From NCBI GenBank assembly GCA_017429525.1, contig JAFROT010000023.1, positions 1 to 64,000 on the forward strand: a stretch of DNA of 64,000 bases, written 5' to 3'. Source of the stretch: Bacteroidaceae bacterium (lineage in GTDB: Bacteria > Bacteroidota > Bacteroidia > Bacteroidales > Bacteroidaceae). Position numbers and translations under genes: made by a program. Below, in pieces: positions 50,761 through 59,816 of this stretch (positions within the stretch are counted from its first letter, which is position 1; the number at the start of each line of letters is the position of its first letter). The notes beneath the pieces are model-generated. The model ran no database searches. It was not told where the DNA came from and was given only the letters and a program-made list of their open reading frames with translations.

Positions 50761-51183
50761 ATGATGACGAAAAAGTTCTTATTATTGGCCATGTTTGTGT
50801 TAGGCGTCAATGGCATTTATGCCGACGATTTTGCCTATCCCTATCTTGTATTCACCAATACCGATGGCTCGCAGACGGTTGTCGCTTCGGAGTCGTTGGA
50901 ACTCACGATTGTCGATGGTCAGTTGGTGGCGAAGAATGGCACGGCGACCACGTCGCTTACGCTGGCCAACCTTGCAGCTATGCAGTTCTCGACGACCAAA
51001 GATGGTATCGCCGACGAGATTGTCACGCTGGCAGATGCTGAGTCGATAACGCACTCGCAGCCAACAGCCATCTACGACCTCAGCGGGCGTCGCGCCTATC
51101 AGCCTATGGGAAAGGCAATGCGTCGCGGCGTCTACGTTGTCCGCAATGCCAATGGTAAAACCTCAAAAATAGCAGTCAAATGA
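50761..51183 (+). CDS. Small secreted protein with T9SS sorting tail
   Basis: This 140-residue protein has a signal peptide ending NGIYA and a short beta-rich body (YLVFTNTDGSQTVVASESLELTIVDGQ). The T9SS type A tail (IYDLSGRRAYQ, then GVYVVRNANGKTSKIAVK) occupies its last 40 residues. The body resembles the N-terminal region of the next protein and of many T9SS clients. Its TGA stop overlaps the ATG of the following gene (ATGA), which suggests translational coupling. No function is known. It may be an anchor or adaptor subunit for the larger protein, which itself lacks a sorting tail. Confidence 0.75.
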   Translation: MMTKKFLLLAMFVLGVNGIYADDFAYPYLVFTNTDGSQTVVASESLELTIVDGQLVAKNGTATTSLTLANLAAMQFSTTKDGIADEIVTLADAESITHSQPTAIYDLSGRRAYQPMGKAMRRGVYVVRNANGKTSKIAVK

Positions 51184-53360
51184 AACGGATCATGCTCTTT
51201 CTTTTGTCCGTGGCTGCTACAGTAGCAGCTGTGGCGCAGACCTTGAATGTCGAGGTCGGTAGTGTCACCTATCAGTTCCCTGCCGCCGAGGCGGGGGAGA
51301 TGGTCTATGCCGACGGGACAAGCCTTACTATATTAAATAAGGTGTTCACCCTCTCGGACGTGATGCGTATGTACGTGGATGCCTCTGAGGTCGAGGCTGC
51401 CACCGTCAGCGTCGAGTACAGCGGCACGCAGGCCACGGTCAAGGTGGCTGGTGATATCGCCCAGTATGTCGACGCTACGGTCAGCGGTGCGCATGTCAGC
51501 ATCGCGCAGAGCGATGCAGTGGCCGATGAGATCACTTATTCGCTCTCGGGCACGAGTTCGGATGGTGAGTTCTATATGACGGGTTCTTACAAGACCACTG
51601 TCGAGCTGCGCGGTCTCTCGCTCACGAATGCCACGCCCGTCTACTCTGGAGCGGCCGTTTGCATTATGGATGGCAAGCGCGTGGCGCTCAGCGTCAAGAG
51701 TGGTACGACCAATACACTTACTGACTGTAGTTCGCCCTCCACGGCGCTCGCCCAGAAATCGGCTCTCTACTGCAAGGGCCACCTCGAGCTGAAAGGCAAA
51801 GGTTCGCTGACCGTCAACGGACGCTATGCCCACGGCGTCAAGAGTGCCGAATACATGACATTGAAGAACGCCGAGATCGTAATCGCATCGGCCGTGAAGG
51901 ACGGGCTTTCGTGCGACGAATACTTCCTCATGGAGAGCGGCTCCCTGTCTATCAGTGGCGTCGGCGACGATGGCATCCAATGTGATTTGGACGGAACAGC
52001 CAGCACAGGTGAGCTCACCGACCACGATGGCGAGGACTCAGGCAACATTTATATCAATGGCGGTACGCTCGACATCACGACAACGGCGGCAGGTGCCAAA
52101 TGCATCAAGGCCGATTCGACTCTTGTGGTCAACGATGGAGTGCTCACGCTCAATGCCAGTGGTGCAGTCGACACGAGCGACTCGTCCGACCCCTCTTACG
52201 TCACGGCTCTCCGTGCAGGCAAGGTTGTCATCAACGGGGGCTCGATTACCGCTCTGGTCAAGGGCACTGCCGGCAGGGGCATAGCCGCCTGGGACATTGA
52301 GACGAACGGCGGTTCGCTTGAGATCACCAATAGTGCAGCTCCTACAACCCTCTCCAGCGATGTCAAGAGCGCGAAGGGTCTAAAGGCTCTTAACATTGCG
52401 CTTAACGCCGGAACGATCACCATCTCCATGACAGGCAATGCCGGCAAGGGCATCTCTGCCGGTTCTGGCACTCAGAGTTCCAGCGGAGGTGGCGGCTGGG
52501 GCGGCTGGGGCGGAGGCCGTCCCGATGGCGGCGGTGGCGGCATGGGCGGCGGCTCCACCTGGACCAATATCCAAGGCTCTTATACCCAAGGCAAGGCGGA
52601 CGGAACGGGGCCCACGCTCACGGTCTCCACTACTGGCAGCGCTTACAGCTCGTCGTCGGCCAAAGCCATCAAGGCCATCTGCGCGGTAGTCCTCTATGGA
52701 GGCACCACCGAGGTCAGCACCAAGACAAGCGGCGCCGAGGGCTTGGAGTCGAAGAGCGGTGTCACCATAGCAGGAGGTATGCATTATTTCAAGTGCTACG
52801 ACGACTGCATCAACTCGGCTGGCAAAATCATCTTCGACGGAGGTGTCACCGTATGCTACGGCTACGGCAACGATTCGGTCGACAGCAATGCCGGCACAGC
52901 TGGAGCTGTCACCATCGGCAACGGCGCTGTCTTTGCCTATTCAACCAAAGGCGCGCCAGAAGAAGGCATCGACTGCGATAACAACTCCTACATCCAGATT
53001 ACGGGCACGGGCATCGGCATCAGCGCCGGCGCGGCTCAAGGCGGTGGCAGCAGCTCCAGCACTATCTCGAATGCCAAGCAAGGCTATGCCTTCTACACCT
53101 CAACAGTCAGTTACCAGCCTAATCGCTACTACACGCTTGCCGACGCCAACGGCAATAACCTGGTCACTTATAGCGTCGAGGCTTCATGCTCCAGCTCTCT
53201 CTCCCTATTCACGGCTACCGGGATGGTCAAAGGAAGCAAGTACAATGTCAAGTATTCCACCACGGCTCCCACGGATGCCACTACGGCTTGGCATGGCCTC
53301 TATCTGGGCAGCTCGCACGTCGGGACGACCAGTGTCATCTCTACGCTTTCGGCGAAATAA
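51180..53360 (+). CDS. Cthe_2159-like carbohydrate-binding beta-helix protein
   Basis: This 726-residue secreted protein starts with a signal peptide (VAATVAAVAQ). Residues about 110-430 and 470-650 are right-handed beta-helix repeats of the Cthe_2159 (carbohydrate-binding) family, with SALYCKGHLELKGKGSLTV, NAEIVIASAVKDGLSCDEY and GGVTVCYGYGNDSVDSN. A Gly/Trp-rich linker (about 437-458, GGWGGWGGGRP) separates the two. The founding member binds polygalacturonate and calcium. No T9SS tail is visible. The gene is coupled by ATGA overlap to the small sorting-tail gene, and CotH is the next gene upstream. A T9SS-anchored small protein plus a pectin-binding partner is an attractive but untested reading. 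Confidence 0.82.
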   Translation: MKRIMLFLLSVAATVAAVAQTLNVEVGSVTYQFPAAEAGEMVYADGTSLTILNKVFTLSDVMRMYVDASEVEAATVSVEYSGTQATVKVAGDIAQYVDATVSGAHVSIAQSDAVADEITYSLSGTSSDGEFYMTGSYKTTVELRGLSLTNATPVYSGAAVCIMDGKRVALSVKSGTTNTLTDCSSPSTALAQKSALYCKGHLELKGKGSLTVNGRYAHGVKSAEYMTLKNAEIVIASAVKDGLSCDEYFLMESGSLSISGVGDDGIQCDLDGTASTGELTDHDGEDSGNIYINGGTLDITTTAAGAKCIKADSTLVVNDGVLTLNASGAVDTSDSSDPSYVTALRAGKVVINGGSITALVKGTAGRGIAAWDIETNGGSLEITNSAAPTTLSSDVKSAKGLKALNIALNAGTITISMTGNAGKGISAGSGTQSSSGGGGWGGWGGGRPDGGGGGMGGGSTWTNIQGSYTQGKADGTGPTLTVSTTGSAYSSSSAKAIKAICAVVLYGGTTEVSTKTSGAEGLESKSGVTIAGGMHYFKCYDDCINSAGKIIFDGGVTVCYGYGNDSVDSNAGTAGAVTIGNGAVFAYSTKGAPEEGIDCDNNSYIQITGTGIGISAGAAQGGGSSSSTISNAKQGYAFYTSTVSYQPNRYYTLADANGNNLVTYSVEASCSSSLSLFTATGMVKGSKYNVKYSTTAPTDATTAWHGLYLGSSHVGTTSVISTLSAK

Positions 53361-53389
53361 CGGAGACGGGCCTCAAGAGGCGGGCAATA

Positions 53390-53425
53390 AAAAAACAAGC
53401 GGAGGAACCTCCGCTTGTTTTTTGT
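53390..53425 (+). terminator. Terminator after the Cthe_2159-like gene
   Basis: A perfect 16-bp stem (53390-53405 and 53408-53423) with a 2-nt loop, A-rich before and T-rich after. It may act in both directions. Confidence 0.92.
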
Positions 53426-53432
53426 TTTCGAG

Positions 53433-53527
53433 AAGTTGAGATGTCGAGAAGTCGAGATGTCGAAATATCGAAATGCCGAAATATCGAAATATCGAAATGC
53501 CGAAATCCCGAGACATCTAAAATCCCG
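53433..53527 (-). repeat. TCGAAAT-type 8-bp array next to the tdh stop codon
   Basis: Units such as TCGAAATA, TCGAAATG and CCGAAATA repeat from about 53457 to 53512, preceded by longer GTCGAGAAG-like units. The array ends at the stop codon of the threonine dehydrogenase gene. Confidence 0.82.
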
Positions 53528-54484
53528 TTATCCCAGCAGCTTCTTGCTGAGTTTCTCCAGCATGTCACGTGTCATGGCGCCGATGCCGTAGTTGGGACGC
53601 CAGCCCCACTCCTCGCGGGCAGCGCTGTCGTCCAGGCTGTCGGGCCAGCTCTCGGCGATGGCCTGCTTCAGCGGGTCAACGTCATAGACCATCTTGAAGT
53701 CGGGCACGCGCTTCCTGATCTCGGCATAGATTTTCTCGGGTGGGAAGCTCATGGCGGTCACGTTGAAGCCGTTGCGGTGGATGAGTTTGTCGGGATTGGC
53801 TTCCATCAGTTCGATGGCAGCGCGTAAGCCGTCGGGCATATACATCATGTCCATGCGGGTGCCTTCAGCGATGGGGCAGACGAAGGTCTCGCCGCGCACG
53901 GCCGCATAGAAGATGTCCACGGCATAGTCCGTGGTGCCGCCGCCCGGAGGGGTGACGTAGCTGATGAGGCCGGGGAAGCGCACCGAGCGCGTGTCGACGC
54001 CGTACTTCGTATGATAGTAGTCGGAGAGCAGCTCCGTTGTCACCTTCGACACGCCGTAGATGGTCTTCGGGCGCTGTATGGTGTCCTGGGGGGTCAGTTC
54101 GTGAGGCGTGTTAGGACCGAAGCTGCCGATGGACGAGGGCGTGAAGACGGCGCAATGATTCTCGCGTGCCACTTCCAGCACGTTCCACAGTCCGTCGATA
54201 CCGATCTTCCAAGCCAGACGGGGCTTCTGCTCGGCAACTACGCTCAGCAGCGCTGCCAGGTTGTAGATGGTGTCAATCTGGTGTTCCTTGACGATGGCTG
54301 CCAGTTGTTCGCCGTTCGTCACGTCGGCGATGGCCGAGGGACCGCCAGCTGCCAATTCGCCCTTGGGTTCAGCACCGGGAATGTAACCTGCAACGACGTG
54401 GTCGCCGCCATAGCGTTTCCTCAATTCAGCGGTGAGTTCCGAGCCAATCTGGCCCGTAGAGCCGATAACGAGAATGTTCTTCAT
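53528..54484 (-). CDS. L-threonine 3-dehydrogenase (short-chain epimerase type)
   Basis: This 318-residue protein belongs to the NAD-dependent epimerase/dehydratase superfamily. The start at 54484 places the glycine-rich NAD motif at the very N-terminus (ILVIGSTGQIGSELTAEL). The catalytic pair is in YGVSKVTTELL, with an upstream Ser/Thr in FTPSSIGSFG. The closest-looking family is UDP-galactose-4-epimerase-like threonine dehydrogenase. The divergent neighbour kbl uses its product 2-amino-3-ketobutyrate, which strongly supports this call. A TATCTTTG box on the minus strand (54537-54544) precedes it. Confidence 0.9.
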   Translation of the reverse strand: MKNILVIGSTGQIGSELTAELRKRYGGDHVVAGYIPGAEPKGELAAGGPSAIADVTNGEQLAAIVKEHQIDTIYNLAALLSVVAEQKPRLAWKIGIDGLWNVLEVARENHCAVFTPSSIGSFGPNTPHELTPQDTIQRPKTIYGVSKVTTELLSDYYHTKYGVDTRSVRFPGLISYVTPPGGGTTDYAVDIFYAAVRGETFVCPIAEGTRMDMMYMPDGLRAAIELMEANPDKLIHRNGFNVTAMSFPPEKIYAEIRKRVPDFKMVYDVDPLKQAIAESWPDSLDDSAAREEWGWRPNYGIGAMTRDMLEKLSKKLLG

Positions 54485-54536
54485 AAAAGAGGTTATAAGT
54501 TTGTTTATTGGAATTCTTTCATTAGTTTTGCGGGTA

Positions 54537-54657
54537 CAAAGATAACGAAAAGTTGAACGTGAACGGCCTAAACGAGCAAGTTTTTTCATGAAAAGGCATA
54601 AATATTCCTTTTTTCTGCTCTCTTTCTGCAATTAACTCTCAAAAACCATTATCTTTG
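54537..54657. promoter_or_regulatory. Divergent promoters of threonine dehydrogenase and kbl
   Basis: TATCTTTG occurs on the minus strand at 54537-54544 and on the plus strand at 54650-54657. The roughly 110-bp spacer between them could hold a shared regulatory site, though no clear operator is visible. Confidence 0.7.
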
Positions 54658-54723
54658 CAGTCTGAAAGGCTAACTCATTAACACATTCAACTTAACGTAT
54701 CGAACTTTTAACCCCATCGTCTT

Positions 54724-55911
54724 ATGTACGGAAAAATGCAAGAACATCTTCAGCAGACGCTGAATGAAATTCGCGAGGCCGGCCTCTACAAGGAGGAGCG
54801 CCTCATCTGCAGTCCTCAGTCCGCTGCCATCGAGGTGGCTGGCAAGGAGGTGCTCAACTTCTGTGCCAACAACTACCTTGGCCTCAGCAATCATCCCCGC
54901 CTCATCGAGGGTGCCAAGCGCATGATGGACAGCCGCGGCTATGGTATGTCGAGCGTACGCTTCATCTGTGGCACGCAGGATATTCACAAGCAGCTCGAGG
55001 CTGCCATCAGCCGTTTCTTCAAGACGGAGGACACCATTCTCTATGCAGCTTGCTTCGATGCCAACGGAGGCGTTTTCGAGCCGTTGCTCACCGAGGAGGA
55101 TGCTATAATAAGCGATGCCCTCAACCACGCCAGCATCATCGATGGCGTACGTCTCTGCAAGGCTAAGCGCTATCGCTACGCCAACGCCGACATGGAGGAC
55201 CTCGAGCGCCAGCTCCAGGCTGCACAGGAACAGCGCTTCCGCATCATCGTCACCGATGGCGTGTTCTCGATGGACGGAAATGTAGCCCCGATGGACAAGA
55301 TTTGCGACCTGGCTGAGAAGTACGACGCAATGGTCATGGTCGACGAGAGCCACTCGGCAGGCGTCGTAGGGCCTACGGGGCGCGGCGTCAGCGAGTTCTT
55401 CCAGACCTATGGGCGCGTTGACATCTACACGGGCACCCTCGGCAAGGCCTTCGGCGGTGCAATGGGCGGCTTCACTACGGGTCGCAAGGAGATCATCGAC
55501 CTCCTGCGTCAGCGCTCACGCCCCTACCTCTTCTCCAACTCGCTCGCTCCTGGCATCATCGGAGCCTCGCTCGAGGTCTTCAAGATGCTCGATGAAAGCA
55601 ACGAACTGCATGACCGCCTCGTTGAGAACGTCAACTACTTCCGCGACAAGATGATGGCCAGCGGCTTCGACATCAAGCCCACGCAGAGCGCCATCTGTGC
55701 CGTTATGCTTTACGACGCTCCTCTCTCGCAGCGCTTTGCCGCCCGACTGCAGGACGAAGGCATCTACGTCACCGGTTTCTACTATCCCGTCGTCCCGAAG
55801 GGCCAGGCCCGCATCCGCGTTCAGATCTCCGCCGGTCACAACCGCGAGCAGCTCGACAAGTGCATCGCCGCCTTCATCAAGGTAGGCAAGGAGCTTGGCG
55901 TGCTCAAGTAA
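54724..55911 (+). CDS. kbl: Glycine C-acetyltransferase (2-amino-3-ketobutyrate CoA ligase)
   Basis: Kbl cleaves 2-amino-3-ketobutyrate with CoA to glycine and acetyl-CoA, the second step of threonine breakdown. The 395-residue length matches. [21 protein letters not shown] and [23 protein letters not shown] are family signatures. The PLP-binding lysine is in [17 protein letters not shown], and the cofactor Asp in [13 protein letters not shown]. It is divergently arranged with the threonine dehydrogenase gene. A hairpin terminator follows. Confidence 0.95.
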   Translation: MYGKMQEHLQQTLNEIREAGLYKEERLICSPQSAAIEVAGKEVLNFCANNYLGLSNHPRLIEGAKRMMDSRGYGMSSVRFICGTQDIHKQLEAAISRFFKTEDTILYAACFDANGGVFEPLLTEEDAIISDALNHASIIDGVRLCKAKRYRYANADMEDLERQLQAAQEQRFRIIVTDGVFSMDGNVAPMDKICDLAEKYDAMVMVDESHSAGVVGPTGRGVSEFFQTYGRVDIYTGTLGKAFGGAMGGFTTGRKEIIDLLRQRSRPYLFSNSLAPGIIGASLEVFKMLDESNELHDRLVENVNYFRDKMMASGFDIKPTQSAICAVMLYDAPLSQRFAARLQDEGIYVTGFYYPVVPKGQARIRVQISAGHNREQLDKCIAAFIKVGKELGVLK

Positions 55912-55936
55912 GCAGGCCGACCTCTGCATCGAAACC

Positions 55937-55985
55937 AAGCACCGCAAATGTACGCGCTTATGGCGTCGCATTTGCGGTGCTTCTA
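55937..55985 (+). terminator. Terminator after kbl
   Basis: A 14-bp stem AAGCACCGCAAATG / CATTTGCGGTGCTT plus an inner ACGC/GCGT pair, with a moderately T-rich tail. Confidence 0.82.
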
Positions 55986-56010
55986 TTTCCTGACGTAAGA
56001 ACCCGGGAGA

Positions 56011-56120
56011 ACGAATATACGCATCGGCCTTCACGAATATACGCATCGGCCTTCACGAATATACGCATCGGCCTTCACGTCCATACGTGTAGGGCTTAAC
56101 ATCTATATGTGCAAGCCCCT
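56011..56120. repeat. 22-bp tandem repeat array, second locus
   Basis: Three identical ACGAATATACGCATCGGCCT-type units at 56011, 56033 and 56055 are followed by two diverged units at 56077 and 56099, all 22 bp apart. The fourth (ACGTCCATACGTGTAGGGCT) matches the unit type at 17103-17190. Confidence 0.9.
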
Positions 56121-56186
56121 GCGTCTATATAGGCTTTGGGTTGGCAGAAGGGGCACAGAGCTGATAGAATCGGTAAAGGGCCTTCC

Positions 56187-58646
56187 TCAGTCTACGTAGT
56201 AGACGCGCTTGACGCGGGGCGACACGGAGGTGAGGATCTCGTAGGGGATGGTGTCAATGACAGCAGCGAGGAGGCTGGGATGGAGCTCGGGACCGAAGAT
56301 GACGGCTGTGTCGCCCTCCTGGCAGGGGATGTCGGTGACGTCGATCATGCAGACATCCATGCAGATGTTGCCGATGTAAGGTGCGCGCTGGCCGTTGACG
56401 AGGCAGTAGGCGTGTCCGTTGCCGAGATGGCGGTTGAGGCCGTCGGCATAGCCGATAGGCAGGGCCGCGATGCGGCTGTCGCGCGTCAGATGTCCGCGAC
56501 GCGAATAGCCTACGGTCTCGTTAGCGGGTACGTCGTGGATCTGCAGGATGGTGGTCTTGAGCGTGGAGATGGGAGTGAGGGGGGAATGGAACGTGCTCGG
56601 GGCGTTGTCGGTTGCTGCCTGACTCGCTTTCAGCTTGTCGCTTGCCAGGGGGTCGACGCCGTAGAGGCCGAGGCCGAGGCGGACCATCTCGCAGTGACGC
56701 TCGGGGAAGTGCTCGATGCCGGCAGAGTTGCAGATGTGACGCAGGATGGGGTGGGGGAAGGCCTCCTGCAGGCGTGCCGTACCTTCGAGGAAGAGCTGCC
56801 ATTGCTGGTTGGAGAACGCGTCGAAGTCCTCGCTGTCCGAACCCACGAAATGGCTGAAGACGGAGCGCGGGATGAGCGCTTTCTGCGCGTGCAGGCGTTC
56901 GATGAGTTGGGGCAGGTCGCGCTTGGGGTCGAAGCCGAGGCGATGCATGCCGGTGTCCAACTTGAGGTGGATGGGGAAGGCCGTGATGCCTTCGTGCTCG
57001 GCGGCGCGGATGAGGGCGTCCAGGAGGCGGAAGCTGTAGACTTCGGGCTCGAGATGATATTCGAAGAGCGTCCTGAAGCTGCTCATCTCGGGATTCATGA
57101 TCATGATGTTGGACGTGATGCCAGCGCGGCGCAGCTCTACGCCTTCGTCGGCCACGGCCACGGCCAGGTAGTCCACGCGATGGTCCTGCAGCGTCTTGGC
57201 AATCTCTACGGCTCCGGCTCCGTAGGCTGAGGCTTTGACCATGCACACCATCTTCGTCTCGGGGCGCATGAACGAGCGGTAGTAGTTGAGGTTCTCGATG
57301 ACGGCAGAGAGGTTGACCTCGAGGATGGTTTCGTGAACTTTCTGGACAAGTGCGTCGGCAATGCGGTCGAAGCGTGCCTGACGTGAGCCTTTGATGAGGA
57401 CGATGCTGTCGTGGATGGCTTGCGAGGCGGGGGCTGCGAGGAACTGCTCGACCGTGTCGAAGAGCTGGAGCGCCGACGGGCGCATGTCCTCGGCCACGCA
57501 CATCATGCCCGAGCTGATCTCGCGTCCGATGCCGATCAGTTCGTCAGCGCCGTATTCCTTGACCAGTCCGGCCACGTTCTGATAGAGCTCCGTCAGGTTG
57601 AGGCCCGACTGCTTGATGTCTGAGAGGATGAGCGTGCGGCGGCGGTTGCTGCCTTCGGGGCGACGGCGCATGAAGTCGAGGGCAATCTCGAGCGAGCCGA
57701 GGTCGTTGTTGCAGGTGTCGGTGATGAGCGTGCAGCCTGCGCGACCCTCCTTGACTTCGAGGCGCATGGCCACGGGCTCGAGGTGCGCGATGCGCTCGCG
57801 GATGACGTCGTCGGCGACTCCCAGATGGCGGCAGACGCAGGCGCAGTGGATGGCATTCTCGCGGCTGGCAGCGTCGTCAGTGGGTAGCAGGCTGATGAGC
57901 GGTTCGAGCTCCTTCATGCTCCATCCTATGCGTTCGCCTTTGAATCCGCTCTCGTCGATGCACTCGCTGATGAGCGGGTCGTCGGCGTTGTAGATGACCA
58001 CGCGTGCGTTGTGGAACAGGCGCAGCTTCTCGCGGCATTTCTCCTTGCGGTCGGCGAAGTTCTCGTCGTGGGCCGAGCCGAGGTGCGTCAGCACGCCAAT
58101 CGTGGGCTGGATGATGCCTTCGAGGGCGCTCATCTCGCCGGGTTCGCTGATGCCAGCCTCGAAGATGCCGAGCTGTGTCTGCTCGCTCAGTCGCCACACC
58201 GACAGCGGCACGCCAATCTGCGAGTTCCATGAGCGCGGCGAGCGCGTAATGTTAAAGTCGGGCGCCAGCAACTGGTAGAGCCATTCCTTGACGATGGTCT
58301 TGCCGTTGCTGCCGGTGATGCCGATGATGGGGATGTCGAACTCCTCGCGATGGCGCTCGGCCAGTCGTTGCAGGGCCTTCAGGGGCGAAGGCACGACGAG
58401 GTAGTTGGCATCGGGCTCGGGCTGAGCGGGAGCCTGGCTGACGACGAATGCGCGAACACCGCGGCGGTAGAGCTCGGGCAGGTAGCGATGGCCGTCGTTC
58501 TTCTGCGTGCGGATGGCGAAGAAGAGGGTCTCCTCGGGGAAGGTCAGCGAGCGGCTGTCCGTGAGCAGCCAGTCGATATGCGTGTCGGCCTCACCAATGC
58601 GGTGAGCGCCTATGAGCGTGGCAATTAGCGATATAGGATAGGTCAT
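56187..58646 (-). CDS. murF-alr: Bifunctional MurF ligase / alanine racemase
   Basis: This 819-residue fusion is characteristic of Bacteroidetes. The N-terminal half (about 1-445) is MurF, which adds D-Ala-D-Ala to the UDP-MurNAc-tripeptide. The ATP-binding GITGSNGKTIVKEWL is clear and followed by MurF motifs such as SPRSWNSQIGVPLSVWRLS. The C-terminal half (about 447-819) is alanine racemase, with the PLP lysine in MVCMVKASAYGAGAVEIAK and LKLDTGMHRLGFDPK, and the catalytic Tyr segment ETVGYSRRGHLTRDSRIAA. The fusion couples D-alanine supply to its use in peptidoglycan synthesis. The GSCFA gene precedes it on the same strand, across a repeat-filled 169-bp gap. Confidence 0.95.
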   Translation of the reverse strand: MTYPISLIATLIGAHRIGEADTHIDWLLTDSRSLTFPEETLFFAIRTQKNDGHRYLPELYRRGVRAFVVSQAPAQPEPDANYLVVPSPLKALQRLAERHREEFDIPIIGITGSNGKTIVKEWLYQLLAPDFNITRSPRSWNSQIGVPLSVWRLSEQTQLGIFEAGISEPGEMSALEGIIQPTIGVLTHLGSAHDENFADRKEKCREKLRLFHNARVVIYNADDPLISECIDESGFKGERIGWSMKELEPLISLLPTDDAASRENAIHCACVCRHLGVADDVIRERIAHLEPVAMRLEVKEGRAGCTLITDTCNNDLGSLEIALDFMRRRPEGSNRRRTLILSDIKQSGLNLTELYQNVAGLVKEYGADELIGIGREISSGMMCVAEDMRPSALQLFDTVEQFLAAPASQAIHDSIVLIKGSRQARFDRIADALVQKVHETILEVNLSAVIENLNYYRSFMRPETKMVCMVKASAYGAGAVEIAKTLQDHRVDYLAVAVADEGVELRRAGITSNIMIMNPEMSSFRTLFEYHLEPEVYSFRLLDALIRAAEHEGITAFPIHLKLDTGMHRLGFDPKRDLPQLIERLHAQKALIPRSVFSHFVGSDSEDFDAFSNQQWQLFLEGTARLQEAFPHPILRHICNSAGIEHFPERHCEMVRLGLGLYGVDPLASDKLKASQAATDNAPSTFHSPLTPISTLKTTILQIHDVPANETVGYSRRGHLTRDSRIAALPIGYADGLNRHLGNGHAYCLVNGQRAPYIGNICMDVCMIDVTDIPCQEGDTAVIFGPELHPSLLAAVIDTIPYEILTSVSPRVKRVYYVD

Positions 58647-58659
58647 ATTTGAAGTCTTT

Positions 58660-58745
58660 TAGTTGACGAGTGTTTTAGTTGACGAGTGTTTTAGTTGACG
58701 AGTTCTTTGCAGAGCAAAGCGAGCGGAGCTCGAGCGGACAAGTGG
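58660..58745 (-). repeat. TTGACGAGT-type 16-bp array with core shared with 27.2 kb
   Basis: Three 16-bp units (GTTTTAGTTGACGAGT) are followed by a GTTGACGAGTTCTTTGCA...GAGCGGACAAG segment. Its reverse complement matches 27209-27252 closely. It lies between the GSCFA stop and the murF-alr start. Confidence 0.85.
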
Positions 58746-58815
58746 ACAAGCAATTTGGCATTTGCCATTCTAACTTTGCGATTATCGATTACCGATTATC
58801 AATTGGCAATCCTCT

Positions 58816-59736
58816 TTAGATGTCCAGGTTGTATTTCGCCACGAGGTCGCTCAGCCGCTGGCGTGTTTGTTCGCGGAAGCGTATGCTTTCGGGCGAGGTA
58901 GGGTCCTCGGGACGATGCTGTAGGGCGCGTCGTATGGGTTCGTAGTCAACGAGATAGCGGTGCGCCTCGGCGTCCAGCCAGCGCTCTACGAAGCGCTCCC
59001 AGATGTAGTCGATAGCCTGCTCCGAGGGATGCAGCATATCGGGGGCATAGAAGCGGTAGTCGCGCAGTTCGTCGAGCTGCAGCTCGTAGGCGGGGAAGTA
59101 GTGCACCTGCTCGGGGTGGCGCCGCGCGACCTCGTCGATGGCCAGCAGCAGCACGGCCTTCGACAGGCGGCTCTCGTGGAAGCCGTACTTGGCGTAGCGG
59201 TAGGGCGAGACGGTCAGGATGACCTGGCTGCGGCTGAAGAGGCGACAGATGGCCTCGAGCGTCTCCACGCATTGCGTCTGCGTCAGCTCGCGTTCCACGA
59301 ACTCGCTCTGTGGACGCTTGTGGCAGTTGCCTACGGCCAGGTGGCTCTCCGCGTGCTCGTAGTAGCGATTGGTGCCAAGGGTGATGACGAGCGTATCGGG
59401 ATTCCATTCCACCAGCTTGCCGCGCGCCGAGAGCAGGCCCGCCTTGCACGCCTCGAGCGACGACGCGTTGAACTTGCTGCCTGCCAGCCACGTGTGCCAG
59501 CGATGGTCGTCGTCCTCGAAGTAGAGCGCGTCGTACATCGGATTCTGCGTCAGCGCCTGCAGGATACTGAAGGGATTATAGAGCACGCCGAAAGGGTTTA
59601 CGAGGGCGGGCAGACCGCTCTCGCGCATCTTCGTGCCGATATGCTCGGCAAAGCACGAACCGACGAAGGCGACGCGGTTCCGCAGTCCTATCGGGCGCTC
59701 GAGAGGAGTGATTTCAACGGTTGTTTGCAGTTTCAT
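58816..59736 (-). CDS. GSCFA-domain protein
   Basis: This 306-residue protein carries the family name motif ([16 protein letters not shown]) near the N-terminus. [30 protein letters not shown] and [19 protein letters not shown] also mark it as SGNH-like. GSCFA proteins are common in Bacteroidetes and some proteobacteria, and no biochemical activity is firmly assigned. There is no signal peptide, so it is probably cytoplasmic. The gene is divergent from dxs. A TAATTTTG box on the minus strand (59741-59748) lies so close to the start codon that the transcript may be almost leaderless. Confidence 0.9.
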   Translation of the reverse strand: MKLQTTVEITPLERPIGLRNRVAFVGSCFAEHIGTKMRESGLPALVNPFGVLYNPFSILQALTQNPMYDALYFEDDDHRWHTWLAGSKFNASSLEACKAGLLSARGKLVEWNPDTLVITLGTNRYYEHAESHLAVGNCHKRPQSEFVERELTQTQCVETLEAICRLFSRSQVILTVSPYRYAKYGFHESRLSKAVLLLAIDEVARRHPEQVHYFPAYELQLDELRDYRFYAPDMLHPSEQAIDYIWERFVERWLDAEAHRYLVDYEPIRRALQHRPEDPTSPESIRFREQTRQRLSDLVAKYNLDI

Positions 59737-59740
59737 GTCG

Positions 59741-59799
59741 CAAAATTAGTTCTTTTTGTCTGGAAAATGCTCGTATCAGACAAAAAATTGTTACTTTTG
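59741..59799. promoter_or_regulatory. Divergent promoters of GSCFA gene and dxs
   Basis: TAATTTTG on the minus strand (59741-59748) and TACTTTTG on the plus strand (59792-59799) lie in the 80-bp spacer. The dxs leader would be about 12 nt. Confidence 0.6.
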
Positions 59800-59816
59800 C
59801 CCCGAAATTCTATCCA

